In this document: piece after piece, positions 33,560-41,648 of the stretch
Position numbering within the stretch: the stretch's first letter is position 1
Layout of the letters: each line of letters opens with the position of its first letter
Source of the DNA: Kofleriaceae bacterium
Lineage (GTDB): Bacteria > Myxococcota_A > Polyangia > Haliangiales > Haliangiaceae
Reading direction: 5' to 3'
NCBI GenBank assembly: GCA_024762925.1
Contig: JANTGM010000048.1
Coordinates: 1 to 41,798 of the forward strand
DNA length: 41,798 nucleotides
The notes under the pieces: model-generated
The model's input: the letters and a program-made list of their open reading frames with translations, nothing else
The model's database searches: none
What the model was told of the DNA's origin: nothing
Program-made: the position numbers and the translations under genes

Positions 33560-34477
33560 CTACTGCAAGCGAACAGCGTACACATAAGCCACTCTTGCTT
33601 GTGTGTATGAAGTGACAATACCAATGCCTTCTCCGTTGAAGTTCGAACCTGAATAGTTGAACGACACAGTATCGTTGCCCGGGAACTCAAACACGCAAGA
33701 GCGAGTCGAGCCATCAACGCTGTTTGCGATCACATAGTCGCTGTTGTCACGTACCTTGGGGCCAATGGGGGTGCTGCCAGTAGGCGAGCCGTTACTAACG
33801 GAGACACCCGAGTAGCCTTCCACGGGCTGGCTAAGCGATCGGAGCACCCAGCAACCGTTGTTGTCTGGTTCGTCATTGGCTTCAACGAAGACGCCGCCAT
33901 ACCGAAAGGCGATGCCATTGGGGCCAAGCGGGTTTGAAAATTGAATCTTCGAAACCACCCGGATCTTGTTGGAGCCGCCAGCCGCCTCATAGCGAAGGTA
34001 GTAACGCTGGCTGTTGTCATTTTGGACAAGAGAACCGCTGTTCACCTGCCACGAACTCAGGCCATCCCAATCGCCGGCTGGCAACTGGTCGAAGCCCTCA
34101 AAGTGGATCAGCTGGTTGGCTTGTCCAGGTTGCGGATCGCAGGCATCACCCACTTCATCCAGATCGGCATTCGCTTGTTGCTCGTTGTCCTCTGCTGGGC
34201 AATTGTCGCAGAGATTTCCCAAGCTATCGCCGTCTTCATTGAACTGGTTGGGATTCGCGACGGTCGGACAGTTGTCGACTGCATCGAGGATCGTGTCACC
34301 GTCCATATCGGTGTCGCTCGTCATCGCATCCACATCAGATGAAGTGCCGCTATCACTCAAAGAGGTGCCATCGCTCGAGGGCACGCTGCCATCTGGATTC
34401 AACTCGCCAATCGGCACCGAGCCATCGAACGAGCACGCTATCAACAAGAGGCTTAGTGAAAGGTAAAGAGAGCGCAC
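33560..34477 (-). CDS. Lipoprotein with thrombospondin type 3 repeats
   Basis: 305 residues. Lipobox LLIAC (Cys15). After a Ser/Thr/Asp linker, residues 55-120 hold calcium-binding thrombospondin type 3 repeats: DTDMDGDTILDAVDNCP, FNEDGDSLGNLCDNCP, NADLDEVGDACDPQ. The last 180 residues form a lectin- or concanavalin-like beta sandwich (FEGFDQLPAGDWDG, IAFRYGGVFVEANDE, CVFEFPGND). This layout is common in surface lipoproteins of Myxococcota. Ligand unknown. It ends 8 bp from glgX. Confidence 0.78.
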   Translation of the reverse strand: MRSLYLSLSLLLIACSFDGSVPIGELNPDGSVPSSDGTSLSDSGTSSDVDAMTSDTDMDGDTILDAVDNCPTVANPNQFNEDGDSLGNLCDNCPAEDNEQQANADLDEVGDACDPQPGQANQLIHFEGFDQLPAGDWDGLSSWQVNSGSLVQNDNSQRYYLRYEAAGGSNKIRVVSKIQFSNPLGPNGIAFRYGGVFVEANDEPDNNGCWVLRSLSQPVEGYSGVSVSNGSPTGSTPIGPKVRDNSDYVIANSVDGSTRSCVFEFPGNDTVSFNYSGSNFNGEGIGIVTSYTQARVAYVYAVRLQ

Positions 34478-34571
34478 ACGGTATTGTACGAGGTTTCAAC
34501 AACGGATCTCGTGCTGAAGTGTGCTCTTGAGGCTTTCACAAGTGATTTCCTGGGAGAATTTGGGGTGCGCG

Positions 34572-34585
34572 GAAGTGCGCACTTC
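34572..34585. promoter_or_regulatory. Perfect 14-bp palindrome upstream of the thrombospondin-3 lipoprotein
   Basis: GAAGTGCGCACTTC is fully self-complementary, about 95 bp before the lipoprotein start. A dimeric-regulator site is plausible. The rest of the 34478-34687 gap shows no gene. Confidence 0.4.
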
Positions 34586-34687
34586 TGTGCTTTCGCAGCC
34601 GGGGCGCTTTCTCAAGCGATACGCAGCTCGATCAACTGAAGTTCAATAGAAGTTTGTCAGTGAGAACGACATTATTGCCTTTTAGCT

Positions 34688-34715
34688 CCTAGGTGTTTCT
34701 CTCAAACCGCCTAGG
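34688..34715 (-). repeat. Inverted repeat at the DUF454 stop codon
   Basis: CCTAGG (34688-34693) and CCTAGG (34710-34715) with inner GTTT/AAAC pairing form a hairpin whose arm includes the TAG stop. No U tract follows on the minus strand, so terminator function is uncertain. Confidence 0.4.
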
Positions 34716-35166
34716 CCTTTGTGGTTTCACCTGGCAAGTACGACGTACCTTCGCTCGTTGCGCTTTGGGAGAAGGAGGGAGCTCGAAGAACGAAGAAGGC
34801 TCCTAGCCCGAGGAACCCAGCAGTGGCGGAAAGCGCAATCCATCCGAGGTCAGCGAAGAGCAAGACGAAGGTCATGCTGCCCGCCATCGAAACGAGGGCC
34901 GCAGCTTTCGCGGCCAAGGGGATACATCGATCACGCTGCCAGCGTTGTAGCGGGCCACCAAAGGTGGGGTGATTCCAGAGCCACTGATGCAGTTGAGGCG
35001 AACTTTTCGAGAACGCCCACAAACTGATGAGCAGGAAGCAAGTGGTTGGCATGACAGGCAAAAATGCCCCAATCACCCCAAGCGCAGTGGACAGCAATCC
35101 AAGTCCCGCATAGCCCCAACGAGCCGTTCGTGCGTGGTGAATTTGTGATTTTGGGCAGTTGGACAT
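34711..35166 (-). CDS. DUF454 (YbaN-like) membrane protein
   Basis: 151 residues from ATG 35166. The signature is clear: GYAGLGLLSTALGVIGAFLPVMPTTCFLLISLWAFSKSSPQLHQWLWNHP-type sequence, followed by the R-W-Q-R-D-R-C-I-P-L stretch and further membrane helices. The family is named after E. coli YbaN; function unknown. A longer frame to 35433 is rejected because it would cross the divergent lipoprotein and adds low-complexity Ser-rich sequence. It has three to four membrane helices and a short polar tail. Confidence 0.8.
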   Translation of the reverse strand: MSNCPKSQIHHARTARWGYAGLGLLSTALGVIGAFLPVMPTTCFLLISLWAFSKSSPQLHQWLWNHPTFGGPLQRWQRDRCIPLAAKAAALVSMAGSMTFVLLFADLGWIALSATAGFLGLGAFFVLRAPSFSQSATSEGTSYLPGETTKA

Positions 35167-35248
35167 GGCCACACTTGGATCGGCTGCCCAAATGTCGTCT
35201 TTAGGCCTACTTGCGTTTTGCTGTGTGGCGTCTAGAATCAGTCCACGA

Positions 35249-35836
35249 ATGGGACGTTTGCGAAAAGTCGGCGCCGTCTTGGCGATCTCAACACTGCTCG
35301 TGTCTTGTGTGCGATTTGAGTTGGATGGCGAAGACGATCGAGAGCTTGATGTCGGCTCTTCCGCCCTTCGCATTTCCAACGAAGACTCTGTTGTCTTGTG
35401 TCCTCTCGCTGCGGGCCTTGAGCCAAGCGGCAACGTCTCAGTTGTCTGGGCTGGCTACCCTGCGGATGACGATCGTCTACAACTGATGCATGCACGTGTT
35501 TCAAGCACGGGCGCTCTTGTGCAAGAGCCTCGTGGTATCGCCCAGATTGCCGATGAGTTGGCGTTGCTTTCTCTCCACAGCGATGGCACCAACTTCGAAG
35601 TGCATGCCATTGGCCGCGATGCCTCTCAGGCCCTTCGCATCGAACTCTCGGACTCGTTCCAAGTTCTCGGTGCACATCGCGATGCAATTCGTTCTGAAGA
35701 ACAGGATGTGGTGCTCGAAGCACTCACCAGCGAGCGCTGCCAAGAAACGGTGTTCACCTCGGATGCGCGCTTGCAGATCCGCAGAAGCCAGGTTGATGGG
35801 GAGTTGCCGCTCTTTGTCGAGAGTTTCTCGCTCTAG
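35249..35836 (+). CDS. Putative lipoprotein, 195 aa
   Basis: Start ATG 35249, giving a short basic N-terminus, hydrophobic core and lipobox LLVSC (Cys19). The upstream extension to 35159 overlaps the divergent DUF454 start and is rejected. The mature part is acidic and strand-rich with the pattern LxPSGNVSVVWAGYPADDDRLQLMHARVSSTGALVQEP, which suggests a repeat of a beta-propeller blade, though only one or two blades fit. Two cysteines (VLCPLA, SERCQET) may pair. No family is assigned. It may be co-transcribed with the phosphoesterase 28 bp downstream. Confidence 0.65.
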   Translation: MGRLRKVGAVLAISTLLVSCVRFELDGEDDRELDVGSSALRISNEDSVVLCPLAAGLEPSGNVSVVWAGYPADDDRLQLMHARVSSTGALVQEPRGIAQIADELALLSLHSDGTNFEVHAIGRDASQALRIELSDSFQVLGAHRDAIRSEEQDVVLEALTSERCQETVFTSDARLQIRRSQVDGELPLFVESFSL

Positions 35837-35864
35837 CGGCCTTGTTGGCCACTAGACTACCACC

Positions 35865-36794
35865 ATGAGACTTGCGCATTGCTCTGACCTACATCTTCTA
35901 AGCCTAGAAGGTGCAGGCGTTCTGGACTTCGCCAACAAACGTTGGATTGGTGGGCTCAACTTGCTCACGAACCGTGGTCGCCATCATCAGTCATCCATTT
36001 TCGAAGCGATGATTGAAGACCTCAACCGTCAAGAGGTAGATCACATCCTCGTGACTGGTGACGTAACGAACTTGGCACTCGATGAAGAGTTTCGATTTGC
36101 CAAGAGCCTCTTCGACCGATTTGATCTTGGTCCCGACAAAATTACGGTTCTTCCGGGAAACCACGATGCATACGTGCAAAAGGGCGCAAAACACTTCAAG
36201 ACCCACTTCCAAGAGTTTTTCGTAAGCGACGAAGGACGCACCAATGGAGAGACCTGGCCGTGTGTCCGTCGACGTGGCCCCGTATCGATTCTCGGTCTCT
36301 CAACGAGTCTGCAGACACCTTGGTTCACAGCGTATGGCGTGATTGGAGATGAGCAACTCGACCGATTGCGCACCGCACTCATGGCGCCAGAGCTCGCAGA
36401 CACCCTCAGGCTTGTTGCGATTCATCACTCGCCCGCTGAGCCCAGAGCACGCTCGCGAGTGCGGGGCCTACGAGATCGCGCCAAGCTCTATTCGCTTCTT
36501 GAAGAGGTGGGCGCAGAGCTCATTTTGCATGGCCATGAGCACCTCGATTTGACGGCCAGCCTGCCAGGTAAGACCGGTGATGTCCCGGTTCGAGGCATAC
36601 AATCAGGCACTTACGATGCTGGGGATGGGGCGGCTCACAAGCGCGCCCGCTACAGAATCTACGAAATTTCTGATACTTGCGAATCTGGCCGGCGGCCAAC
36701 CGTGTTGGGGGAGGAGCTTCGGCTCTGGGACCCTGGCCGCAAGTCGTTTGTGCAAGAAGAGACGGTTGCGCCCGCAGCTTCTGCGACCGCATAA
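35865..36794 (+). CDS. Calcineurin-like metallophosphoesterase
   Basis: 309 residues. The five metallophosphoesterase blocks are in order: SDLH (7-10), GDVTN (65-69), GNHD (98-101), AIHHSP and GHEH. They bind two metal ions. The length and the spacing resemble the cyclic-nucleotide or CpdA/YkuE-type cytoplasmic enzymes, and there is no signal peptide, so the substrate is open. The C-terminal 60 residues (RIYEISD onwards) are a beta cap region. Its position before an operon with phospholipid-synthesis enzymes is noted but does not establish a role. Confidence 0.85.
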   Translation: MRLAHCSDLHLLSLEGAGVLDFANKRWIGGLNLLTNRGRHHQSSIFEAMIEDLNRQEVDHILVTGDVTNLALDEEFRFAKSLFDRFDLGPDKITVLPGNHDAYVQKGAKHFKTHFQEFFVSDEGRTNGETWPCVRRRGPVSILGLSTSLQTPWFTAYGVIGDEQLDRLRTALMAPELADTLRLVAIHHSPAEPRARSRVRGLRDRAKLYSLLEEVGAELILHGHEHLDLTASLPGKTGDVPVRGIQSGTYDAGDGAAHKRARYRIYEISDTCESGRRPTVLGEELRLWDPGRKSFVQEETVAPAASATA

Positions 36795-36830
36795 GTGCTC
36801 GAAACCCGTGGCTGCATTCTGTAGACTGCC

Positions 36831-36851
36831 TGCCCTGCAAGGCGGGGCAGT
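36831..36851 (+). terminator. GC-rich hairpin before the aminotransferase gene
   Basis: CTGCCCTGC, loop AAG, GCGGGGCAG: 9-bp stem with one G-U pair. No U run follows, so it may be a weak terminator for the phosphoesterase or a leader structure for the next operon. Confidence 0.35.
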
Positions 36852-36939
36852 TCGCGAGTGGGCACAACGACCCTAAGAAACGACTTGTTTCATAGCGCCT
36901 CCTGGAACATGCCCCTTTGCCAAAGTGGAACCGAAGATC

Positions 36940-38241
36940 ATGAGTACACAAGACACCAAGAAGAAAGACGCCGATGAGCTGCTAGCGAGAGACGAGAAGT
37001 ACGTCATTCGCCCATGGACAGGCACCGGCGAGCCCGTTCCCGTTGTCGAAGGAAGAGGCTGTGTCATTAAGGATGCGTACGGCAAAGAATTCCTCGATTT
37101 CACATCGGGGTATTTCGTAAACCAGGCTGGCCACTGTCATCCAACCGTTGTGGCTGCAGCAACCGCCCAGCTCTCGCAGATAACCCAGGTGTCGGGGCGT
37201 CACACAACGATTCCCCTCGTGAACTTGGCCGAACAACTCGTCGAGTTGTCGCCGAAGTCTCTCACGAAAGTCTTCTTCACAACCGGGGGCTCCGAGTCCA
37301 ATGAGTTCGCGCTTAAGATGGTGCGGCAAAAGTCTGGCAAGGGCGACATCATGAGCCTAGAGAATGCCTATCACGGCCTTTCTCTTGGTGTGCTTGGCGG
37401 ATGTGCTTCGGAAAAGTACCGCAAGACCGCAGGCATCGAGTTGCAGGACAACTTCGTTCGCGTGCCAACGCCTTACGCCTACCGACATGCTGGCGACTCA
37501 GACTGCACGACATTCTGTCTGGAAGCCGCCGAGAAGGAGTTTCAGAAGAACTCCAATATAGCCGCAGTGATTGCCGAGCCGATACAAGCGGTTGGTGGAA
37601 TCATTCCGTCGCAGCAATACTGGGATGGAATGGCAGCTCTGTGTGATAAATACGGGGTTTTTCTTATTCTCGATGAGATTCAAACTGGCATTGGCCGTAC
37701 AGGTGCCATGTTTGCCGCGGACCACTACGGGCTTGAGCCAGACATCATGACGATTGGCAAAGGCCTCTCGGGCGGCGTTGGTTCTCTTGCTGGTGTCCTC
37801 GCTTCTGACGAACTCGTTGAAGGGTTTTATGGCGGTACCACGCCAACCTCTGCAGGCAACGCTGTATCTGCTGCGGCTGGGCTTGCTCTCATTGGAGTTC
37901 TGCAGGAAGAGAAGATGATTGAAAATGCGGCCAACATGGGCGTGTACTTCACGGAGGCCGTTGCAGCACTGAAGGATCCGTGGGTCGGCGACATTCGATT
38001 CAAAGGCCTTCTTGGTGGCGTAGAGCTTGTTTCAGACCGCGAGACGAAGGCTGTTCTTCCCAAAGAGCTGGTTGTCAAAGTGAAAGATACTCTGTATGAG
38101 GATGGCATGCTTATTACCGTTAGTGGGTTGCATGGAAATGTTCTTAGACTCCAGCCATCGCTCTGCATAACCTCCACGCAGCTCGACTCGTTCGTAGCTT
38201 CGTTAAAGAAGGCGCTTGACAGCGTTCGCGGCCAGGCCTAG
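36940..38241 (+). CDS. Class III (PLP) aminotransferase
   Basis: 433 residues from ATG 36940 (GGAA nine bases upstream; GTG 36925 is the alternative). Fold type I class III: FTTGGSESNEFALKMVRQ binds the cofactor phosphate, NAYHGLSLG follows, FLILDEIQTGIGRTG holds the Asp that contacts the pyridine nitrogen, and MTIGKGLSGG holds the PLP Lys. Members transfer amino groups between omega-amino acids (GABA, beta-alanine, ornithine, glyoxylate) or act as phospholyases on phosphoethanolamine. The substrate is not visible. The gene is followed by a phosphatidyltransferase gene at 9 bp, which hints that the product could be an amino alcohol or its precursor; this is inference. Confidence 0.88.
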   Translation: MSTQDTKKKDADELLARDEKYVIRPWTGTGEPVPVVEGRGCVIKDAYGKEFLDFTSGYFVNQAGHCHPTVVAAATAQLSQITQVSGRHTTIPLVNLAEQLVELSPKSLTKVFFTTGGSESNEFALKMVRQKSGKGDIMSLENAYHGLSLGVLGGCASEKYRKTAGIELQDNFVRVPTPYAYRHAGDSDCTTFCLEAAEKEFQKNSNIAAVIAEPIQAVGGIIPSQQYWDGMAALCDKYGVFLILDEIQTGIGRTGAMFAADHYGLEPDIMTIGKGLSGGVGSLAGVLASDELVEGFYGGTTPTSAGNAVSAAAGLALIGVLQEEKMIENAANMGVYFTEAVAALKDPWVGDIRFKGLLGGVELVSDRETKAVLPKELVVKVKDTLYEDGMLITVSGLHGNVLRLQPSLCITSTQLDSFVASLKKALDSVRGQA

Positions 38242-38250
38242 GAACGCGGT

Positions 38251-38925
38251 ATGAATCTCTTTGCGCTTCGCAAGCAGCTCGACAAGATCTTGCTCCCGCT
38301 TGTTTCCAACATTGCCAAGTTGCCTCTGCATGCCAATCACTGGACGTTGCTCGGGGCATTTGTCGGCCTTGCTTGTTCAATCTTCTTTCTCTACGGCATG
38401 TGGTGGCCAGGGCTTGCGCTCTTGCTGGGGCGCGGCTTGATCGATCACATTGATGGCTACAAAGCTCGCAACTTCAACCAGCGATCGACCTTTGGCGCTG
38501 TTATGGATGACGTCACCGACCGTTGGGTTCTCGGAATCATCTATGCCGGCGCCTGTTTGAAACTCAGCTTTGACTATCCCCACGTGCTCATCGTCTTGGG
38601 CTTCGGAATCACAGGCTCGCTCTCCAACGTCATTGCGAAACTCAGCATCTACGCCGAGTCTCAGCAGGATCTCTTCCGCGAGCAGGGCAAGATCGGTCAT
38701 CCAATTGATGTCGTAGGCCTCTTTGGCTCTGCTGAGTTCATCATCTATTTTGGGATGGGTGTTCTTTGGACCGCAATTCTTGGCGACCTTCGGCCACTTC
38801 TCGCGGGTGTTTGGGCGGTTGCAATCATGTCGCACCTCTCGCTGTTTCAACGAATCATCTTTGCGTGGCAGCGATATCGTCACGTTGATCCTGGCGCAAT
38901 TGAGCAACAGGTGGCAGAGAGTTAA
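38251..38925 (+). CDS. CDP-alcohol phosphatidyltransferase (first of two)
   Basis: 224 residues, about six membrane helices. The family motif D-x2-D-G-x2-A-R-x8-G-x3-D-x3-D is complete: DHIDGYKAR, then NFNQRSTF, then GAVMDDVTD (residues 65-91). It joins a CDP-linked diacylglycerol or CDP-alcohol with an alcohol to make a phospholipid in the inner membrane. AGGA lies before the ATG. The acceptor alcohol cannot be read. The second enzyme starts 3 bp after the stop. Confidence 0.9.
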   Translation: MNLFALRKQLDKILLPLVSNIAKLPLHANHWTLLGAFVGLACSIFFLYGMWWPGLALLLGRGLIDHIDGYKARNFNQRSTFGAVMDDVTDRWVLGIIYAGACLKLSFDYPHVLIVLGFGITGSLSNVIAKLSIYAESQQDLFREQGKIGHPIDVVGLFGSAEFIIYFGMGVLWTAILGDLRPLLAGVWAVAIMSHLSLFQRIIFAWQRYRHVDPGAIEQQVAES

Positions 38926-38928
38926 TCT

Positions 38929-39453
38929 GTGGGCGGCGATATTGTAAATCCGGCAAACGCGATTACCTTTTCGCGCTTCTTCACGCTACCTCCATTTGTC
39001 ATGTACATGGAGCAGGGCAAACCGCAAATGGCGCTGCTCATGGCACTCTTGTGTGGTTTTATGGATCTCTTTGATGGCATGGCAGCGCGGAAGTTCGATT
39101 GCAGCTCAGCCTTTGGTGAGTTCTTCGACGCCGCCTCTGATGCGATCTGCTACGGCTTCATGCTGGGCTACCTGGCTTGGTCCGGGCATCTGCCCTGGGA
39201 ACCCATTGCACTCATTTGCGGGCTTGGTGCGATCAATAGCGTTGCTCGGGTTCTCTATGCCAAGCGCATTGGCAAGGCAACGAACTACCGTTCATGGGCC
39301 ATGGAGCGGGTCGTTGGTTACCTGGCCTACCTCGTGGGCTTTGGCACCGCGGGCATTTCGCCAGTTTTCTACGCCTGGGCCGGAGCTGGGCTCATGCTCT
39401 TCATCTTGGGGCATGATCTCAAGCGCATGCTCATTGATCCGGTGCCAGCATGA
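38929..39453 (+). CDS. CDP-alcohol phosphatidyltransferase (second of two)
   Basis: 174 residues from GTG 38929. The full motif is present: DLFDGMAAR, KFDCSSAF, GEFFDAASD. The N-terminus NPANAITFSRFFTLPPF resembles PgsA/PssA-type enzymes. It differs strongly from the preceding 224-residue paralogue, so the pair likely uses different alcohols or substrates. The ATG of the next gene overlaps the TGA stop. Confidence 0.88.
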   Translation: MGGDIVNPANAITFSRFFTLPPFVMYMEQGKPQMALLMALLCGFMDLFDGMAARKFDCSSAFGEFFDAASDAICYGFMLGYLAWSGHLPWEPIALICGLGAINSVARVLYAKRIGKATNYRSWAMERVVGYLAYLVGFGTAGISPVFYAWAGAGLMLFILGHDLKRMLIDPVPA

Positions 39454-39659
39454 TTGTTTCCAACACGGTCTTTCTCTGGTTCTGCACCTTCATGGTTCTC
39501 GGGCTCGCCGTTGTGTGGACTCTTTGGGACGGCAATCTCATTCGCCGGCTTTGGAGCACGCGCAGAGAGAATCACGACGAGTTTTTTGGCGCCCTGATGG
39601 GCATCGTTATCATGATCATTGGAGTCACGGGCGTGATTCTGCACCACCAGGCGCTGTGA
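39450..39659 (+). CDS. Small two-helix membrane protein, 69 aa
   Basis: ATGA overlap with the preceding phosphatidyltransferase gene argues that it is real and translated with it. Two hydrophobic segments (about 6-26 and 47-65) flank a charged loop (RRLWSTRRENHDEF). I know no named family. A subunit or regulator of the lipid enzymes is plausible. Its last 35 bp overlap the opposing MBL-fold gene. Confidence 0.7.
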   Translation: MIVSNTVFLWFCTFMVLGLAVVWTLWDGNLIRRLWSTRRENHDEFFGALMGIVIMIIGVTGVILHHQAL

Positions 39660-40455
39660 GTTCGAGCGCTTCGCCATGGCTGAGTACGCGCAGAAGTTCG
39701 CTCACGCCAAGGTTTGCCGCGAGTTCTTCAATCTTGTTGCGAGGCGCCGCACCGCTGTGAAAGAGGCGCAGGTTCAAGGTCCCCCAGTGGACAGGCACCA
39801 GACGTGTCGCCCCCAGCCGCTCGGCGATGTGCAGGGCTGTTTCGGGACAAATATGGACGCCTTTGTCGAGCTTGGCCTGTTTGGCGGCGTAGTACCAGGG
39901 GGGAAGCATGCCGCCAATTGGCAGCATCGTGGCGTCGATATCAAAGTCTTTACCGATGGTGTCGAACACATCGTACGTCGACATGTCGACATCGCCGGCG
40001 TGGTGAACCACAATGCCATCCTTCTGCAAGATGTAGCCAACACAGATGGGCTTGTCCGCTTTCTTCCAGCGGCCGTTGTCGTGTCGCGTCTCAACGGCGA
40101 TGACATCGATGCCTCCACAGGCAAAATGGTCCCCGGGCTCGGCCTCCAAGACCTCGGAGAATCCCATGTTGTCAACAATGGGCTTGGCGCCCTTTGGCAC
40201 GATCAACTTGACGGACTTATCGAGTTTGGAGAGTGTCCACCGGTTGAGATGATCGACGTGGGAGTGTGTAATCAGAATCGTGTTGTACGGACTCGCGCTC
40301 AATGCCCGTCTGCGCCCGAGAGGGTCGATCAATATTCGGTCTTCACCAAACGCCACAAGGGCACTTGCGTGTCCCAACCACACGATGTGTGGATTGGCGA
40401 GCGAACTCGCACCCGTCTCCGAACTGCTCGGGGCTGTTCCAACCGAATCGCTCAT
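39625..40455 (-). CDS. MBL-fold metal-dependent hydrolase (NAPE-PLD/UlaG-like)
   Basis: 276 residues from ATG 40455. WLGHASALVAF starts the fold; HSHVDHL is the metal motif, with further ligands at GDVDMS and VPVHWGTL. The pattern WxGHAxxL and VHWGT is seen in NAPE-PLD-like and UlaG-like hydrolases (lactonases, phosphodiesterases). No signal peptide. A longer frame to 40518 is rejected. It is divergent from the LysE-type gene (65-bp gap) and overlaps the small membrane protein gene tail to tail. Confidence 0.85.
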   Translation of the reverse strand: MSDSVGTAPSSSETGASSLANPHIVWLGHASALVAFGEDRILIDPLGRRRALSASPYNTILITHSHVDHLNRWTLSKLDKSVKLIVPKGAKPIVDNMGFSEVLEAEPGDHFACGGIDVIAVETRHDNGRWKKADKPICVGYILQKDGIVVHHAGDVDMSTYDVFDTIGKDFDIDATMLPIGGMLPPWYYAAKQAKLDKGVHICPETALHIAERLGATRLVPVHWGTLNLRLFHSGAAPRNKIEELAANLGVSELLRVLSHGEALELTAPGGAESRP

Positions 40456-40520
40456 TCTCGTTGTATAGCACGTCACACAAGTGCTGCTTGGCATGATGCC
40501 GCCACAACCCTGGGGCATGC

Positions 40521-41147
40521 ATGCTGAAATTCTTTGCCATCGGCTGCGCTGGTGGTGCCATCACGGGCGTCCCAATTGGGCCGGTGAATATTGCGGTAAT
40601 CGACACGGCGTACCGACATCACCTCAAGCGAGCAATTGCTGTCGCTCTTGGTGGGGCTCTTGCCGACATGCTCTACGCATTGATCGGTATCTTGTGGTTC
40701 GGCCCTCTCGTTAAAACACGGCCACACATTCCGCCCATTCTCTATGCCTTTAGTGGTGTTGCTCTCATCGTCTACGGCATCCTCATTCTCAGGTCTCGCC
40801 CGGTTGGTCCACGATCGGAGGATGATGAGTCGGGAAACAAAGCCTACTTTTGGAGTGGGCTGGCCTTGGGCTTCGCACTCATCATCTTCAATCCGAGCAC
40901 GCTCTTGGCGTGGGTGGTTTTCTTTGGAACGTGGATGGCAGATGTTCACCGAATGGACGGGATTGCGGCGGCGGTCGGAATTGGAGTGGGGTCCTTTGTG
41001 TGGTTCGGCTTCGTCGCGATCCTGGCCAATCGCGGCAGACGCTTCTTGCAGGCGAAGGCGACGCTGCTCAATCGCATCATCGGGCTCTTCCTGCTTGGCT
41101 TTGGCGTCTATTCGATCGGCAAAGCGGCCCACTACTGGCTAACGTAG
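40521..41147 (+). CDS. LysE/RhtB-family exporter
   Basis: 208 residues with about six membrane helices. The N-terminal TGVPIGPVNIAVIDTAYRHH stretch and ALGGALADMLYALIG match LysE-family amino-acid efflux proteins, and FNPSTLLAWVVFFG is the repeat in the second half. Substrates in the family range from lysine and homoserine to other small solutes; no specificity can be assigned. Divergent from the MBL-fold gene. Confidence 0.85.
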   Translation: MLKFFAIGCAGGAITGVPIGPVNIAVIDTAYRHHLKRAIAVALGGALADMLYALIGILWFGPLVKTRPHIPPILYAFSGVALIVYGILILRSRPVGPRSEDDESGNKAYFWSGLALGFALIIFNPSTLLAWVVFFGTWMADVHRMDGIAAAVGIGVGSFVWFGFVAILANRGRRFLQAKATLLNRIIGLFLLGFGVYSIGKAAHYWLT

Positions 41148-41219
41148 GCCGTTTCAGTCATGGGCTGCATTGCAAGGCCCTCGGTTGCGCCATCAGCGCC
41201 CAGCCTCTTGGCGACGTGC

Positions 41220-41633
41220 TTATCGTTGTGTGTCACTCTTGTGCACGCGAGCCTGAGGCAGGGTAGCCGTTGTTCTGCGGCGCATCCAACACTTCTCGGT
41301 TGATTCACCGCCAAGGGCGACAAGCCACGCGATGACAGCAAGTGCGGGGTTGGAATCAAAATATGAAATGGTGGCGAGTACTGCCACAAGCATCCGAGGT
41401 GCTACGAGCCATCCGAGCCACCAAAGGAGCCCTCCAGTTGCAATGGAGGAGAGTAGCAAGGTGAGACGCGGCAGCAGGGCAAGCCCGATGAGAAGGCCGA
41501 CGCCATGCGCATCCCAGTAGTTTGTTGTTCCAAACTCGACACCAAAGGTTTGCATCGCAACCATCGATGCAACGCCAACCAGGGCAAAGACCACCGCAAA
41601 TCGAATGAGCAAGCGCATGGCTAAGGCTAGCAT
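41220..41633 (-). CDS. Small membrane protein of unknown function, 137 aa
   Basis: Four hydrophobic helices (about 6-28, 41-62, 64-86 and 93-107) then a basic C-terminal tail rich in Arg/Thr. No family is recognised. ATG 41633 or ATG 41618 are both possible; neither has a clear ribosome site (AGG abuts the first). Its start lies only 15 bp from the end of repeat copy 3, so the promoter should lie inside the repeat or further upstream. Convergent with the LysE-type gene. Confidence 0.6.
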   Translation of the reverse strand: MLALAMRLLIRFAVVFALVGVASMVAMQTFGVEFGTTNYWDAHGVGLLIGLALLPRLTLLLSSIATGGLLWWLGWLVAPRMLVAVLATISYFDSNPALAVIAWLVALGGESTEKCWMRRRTTATLPQARVHKSDTQR

Positions 41634-41648
41634 CCTGTCAGTGGCATG

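Noticed and set aside
35167-35433. N-terminal extension of the DUF454 gene
   Set aside because: Ser-rich, unlike the family, and overlaps the divergent lipoprotein start.
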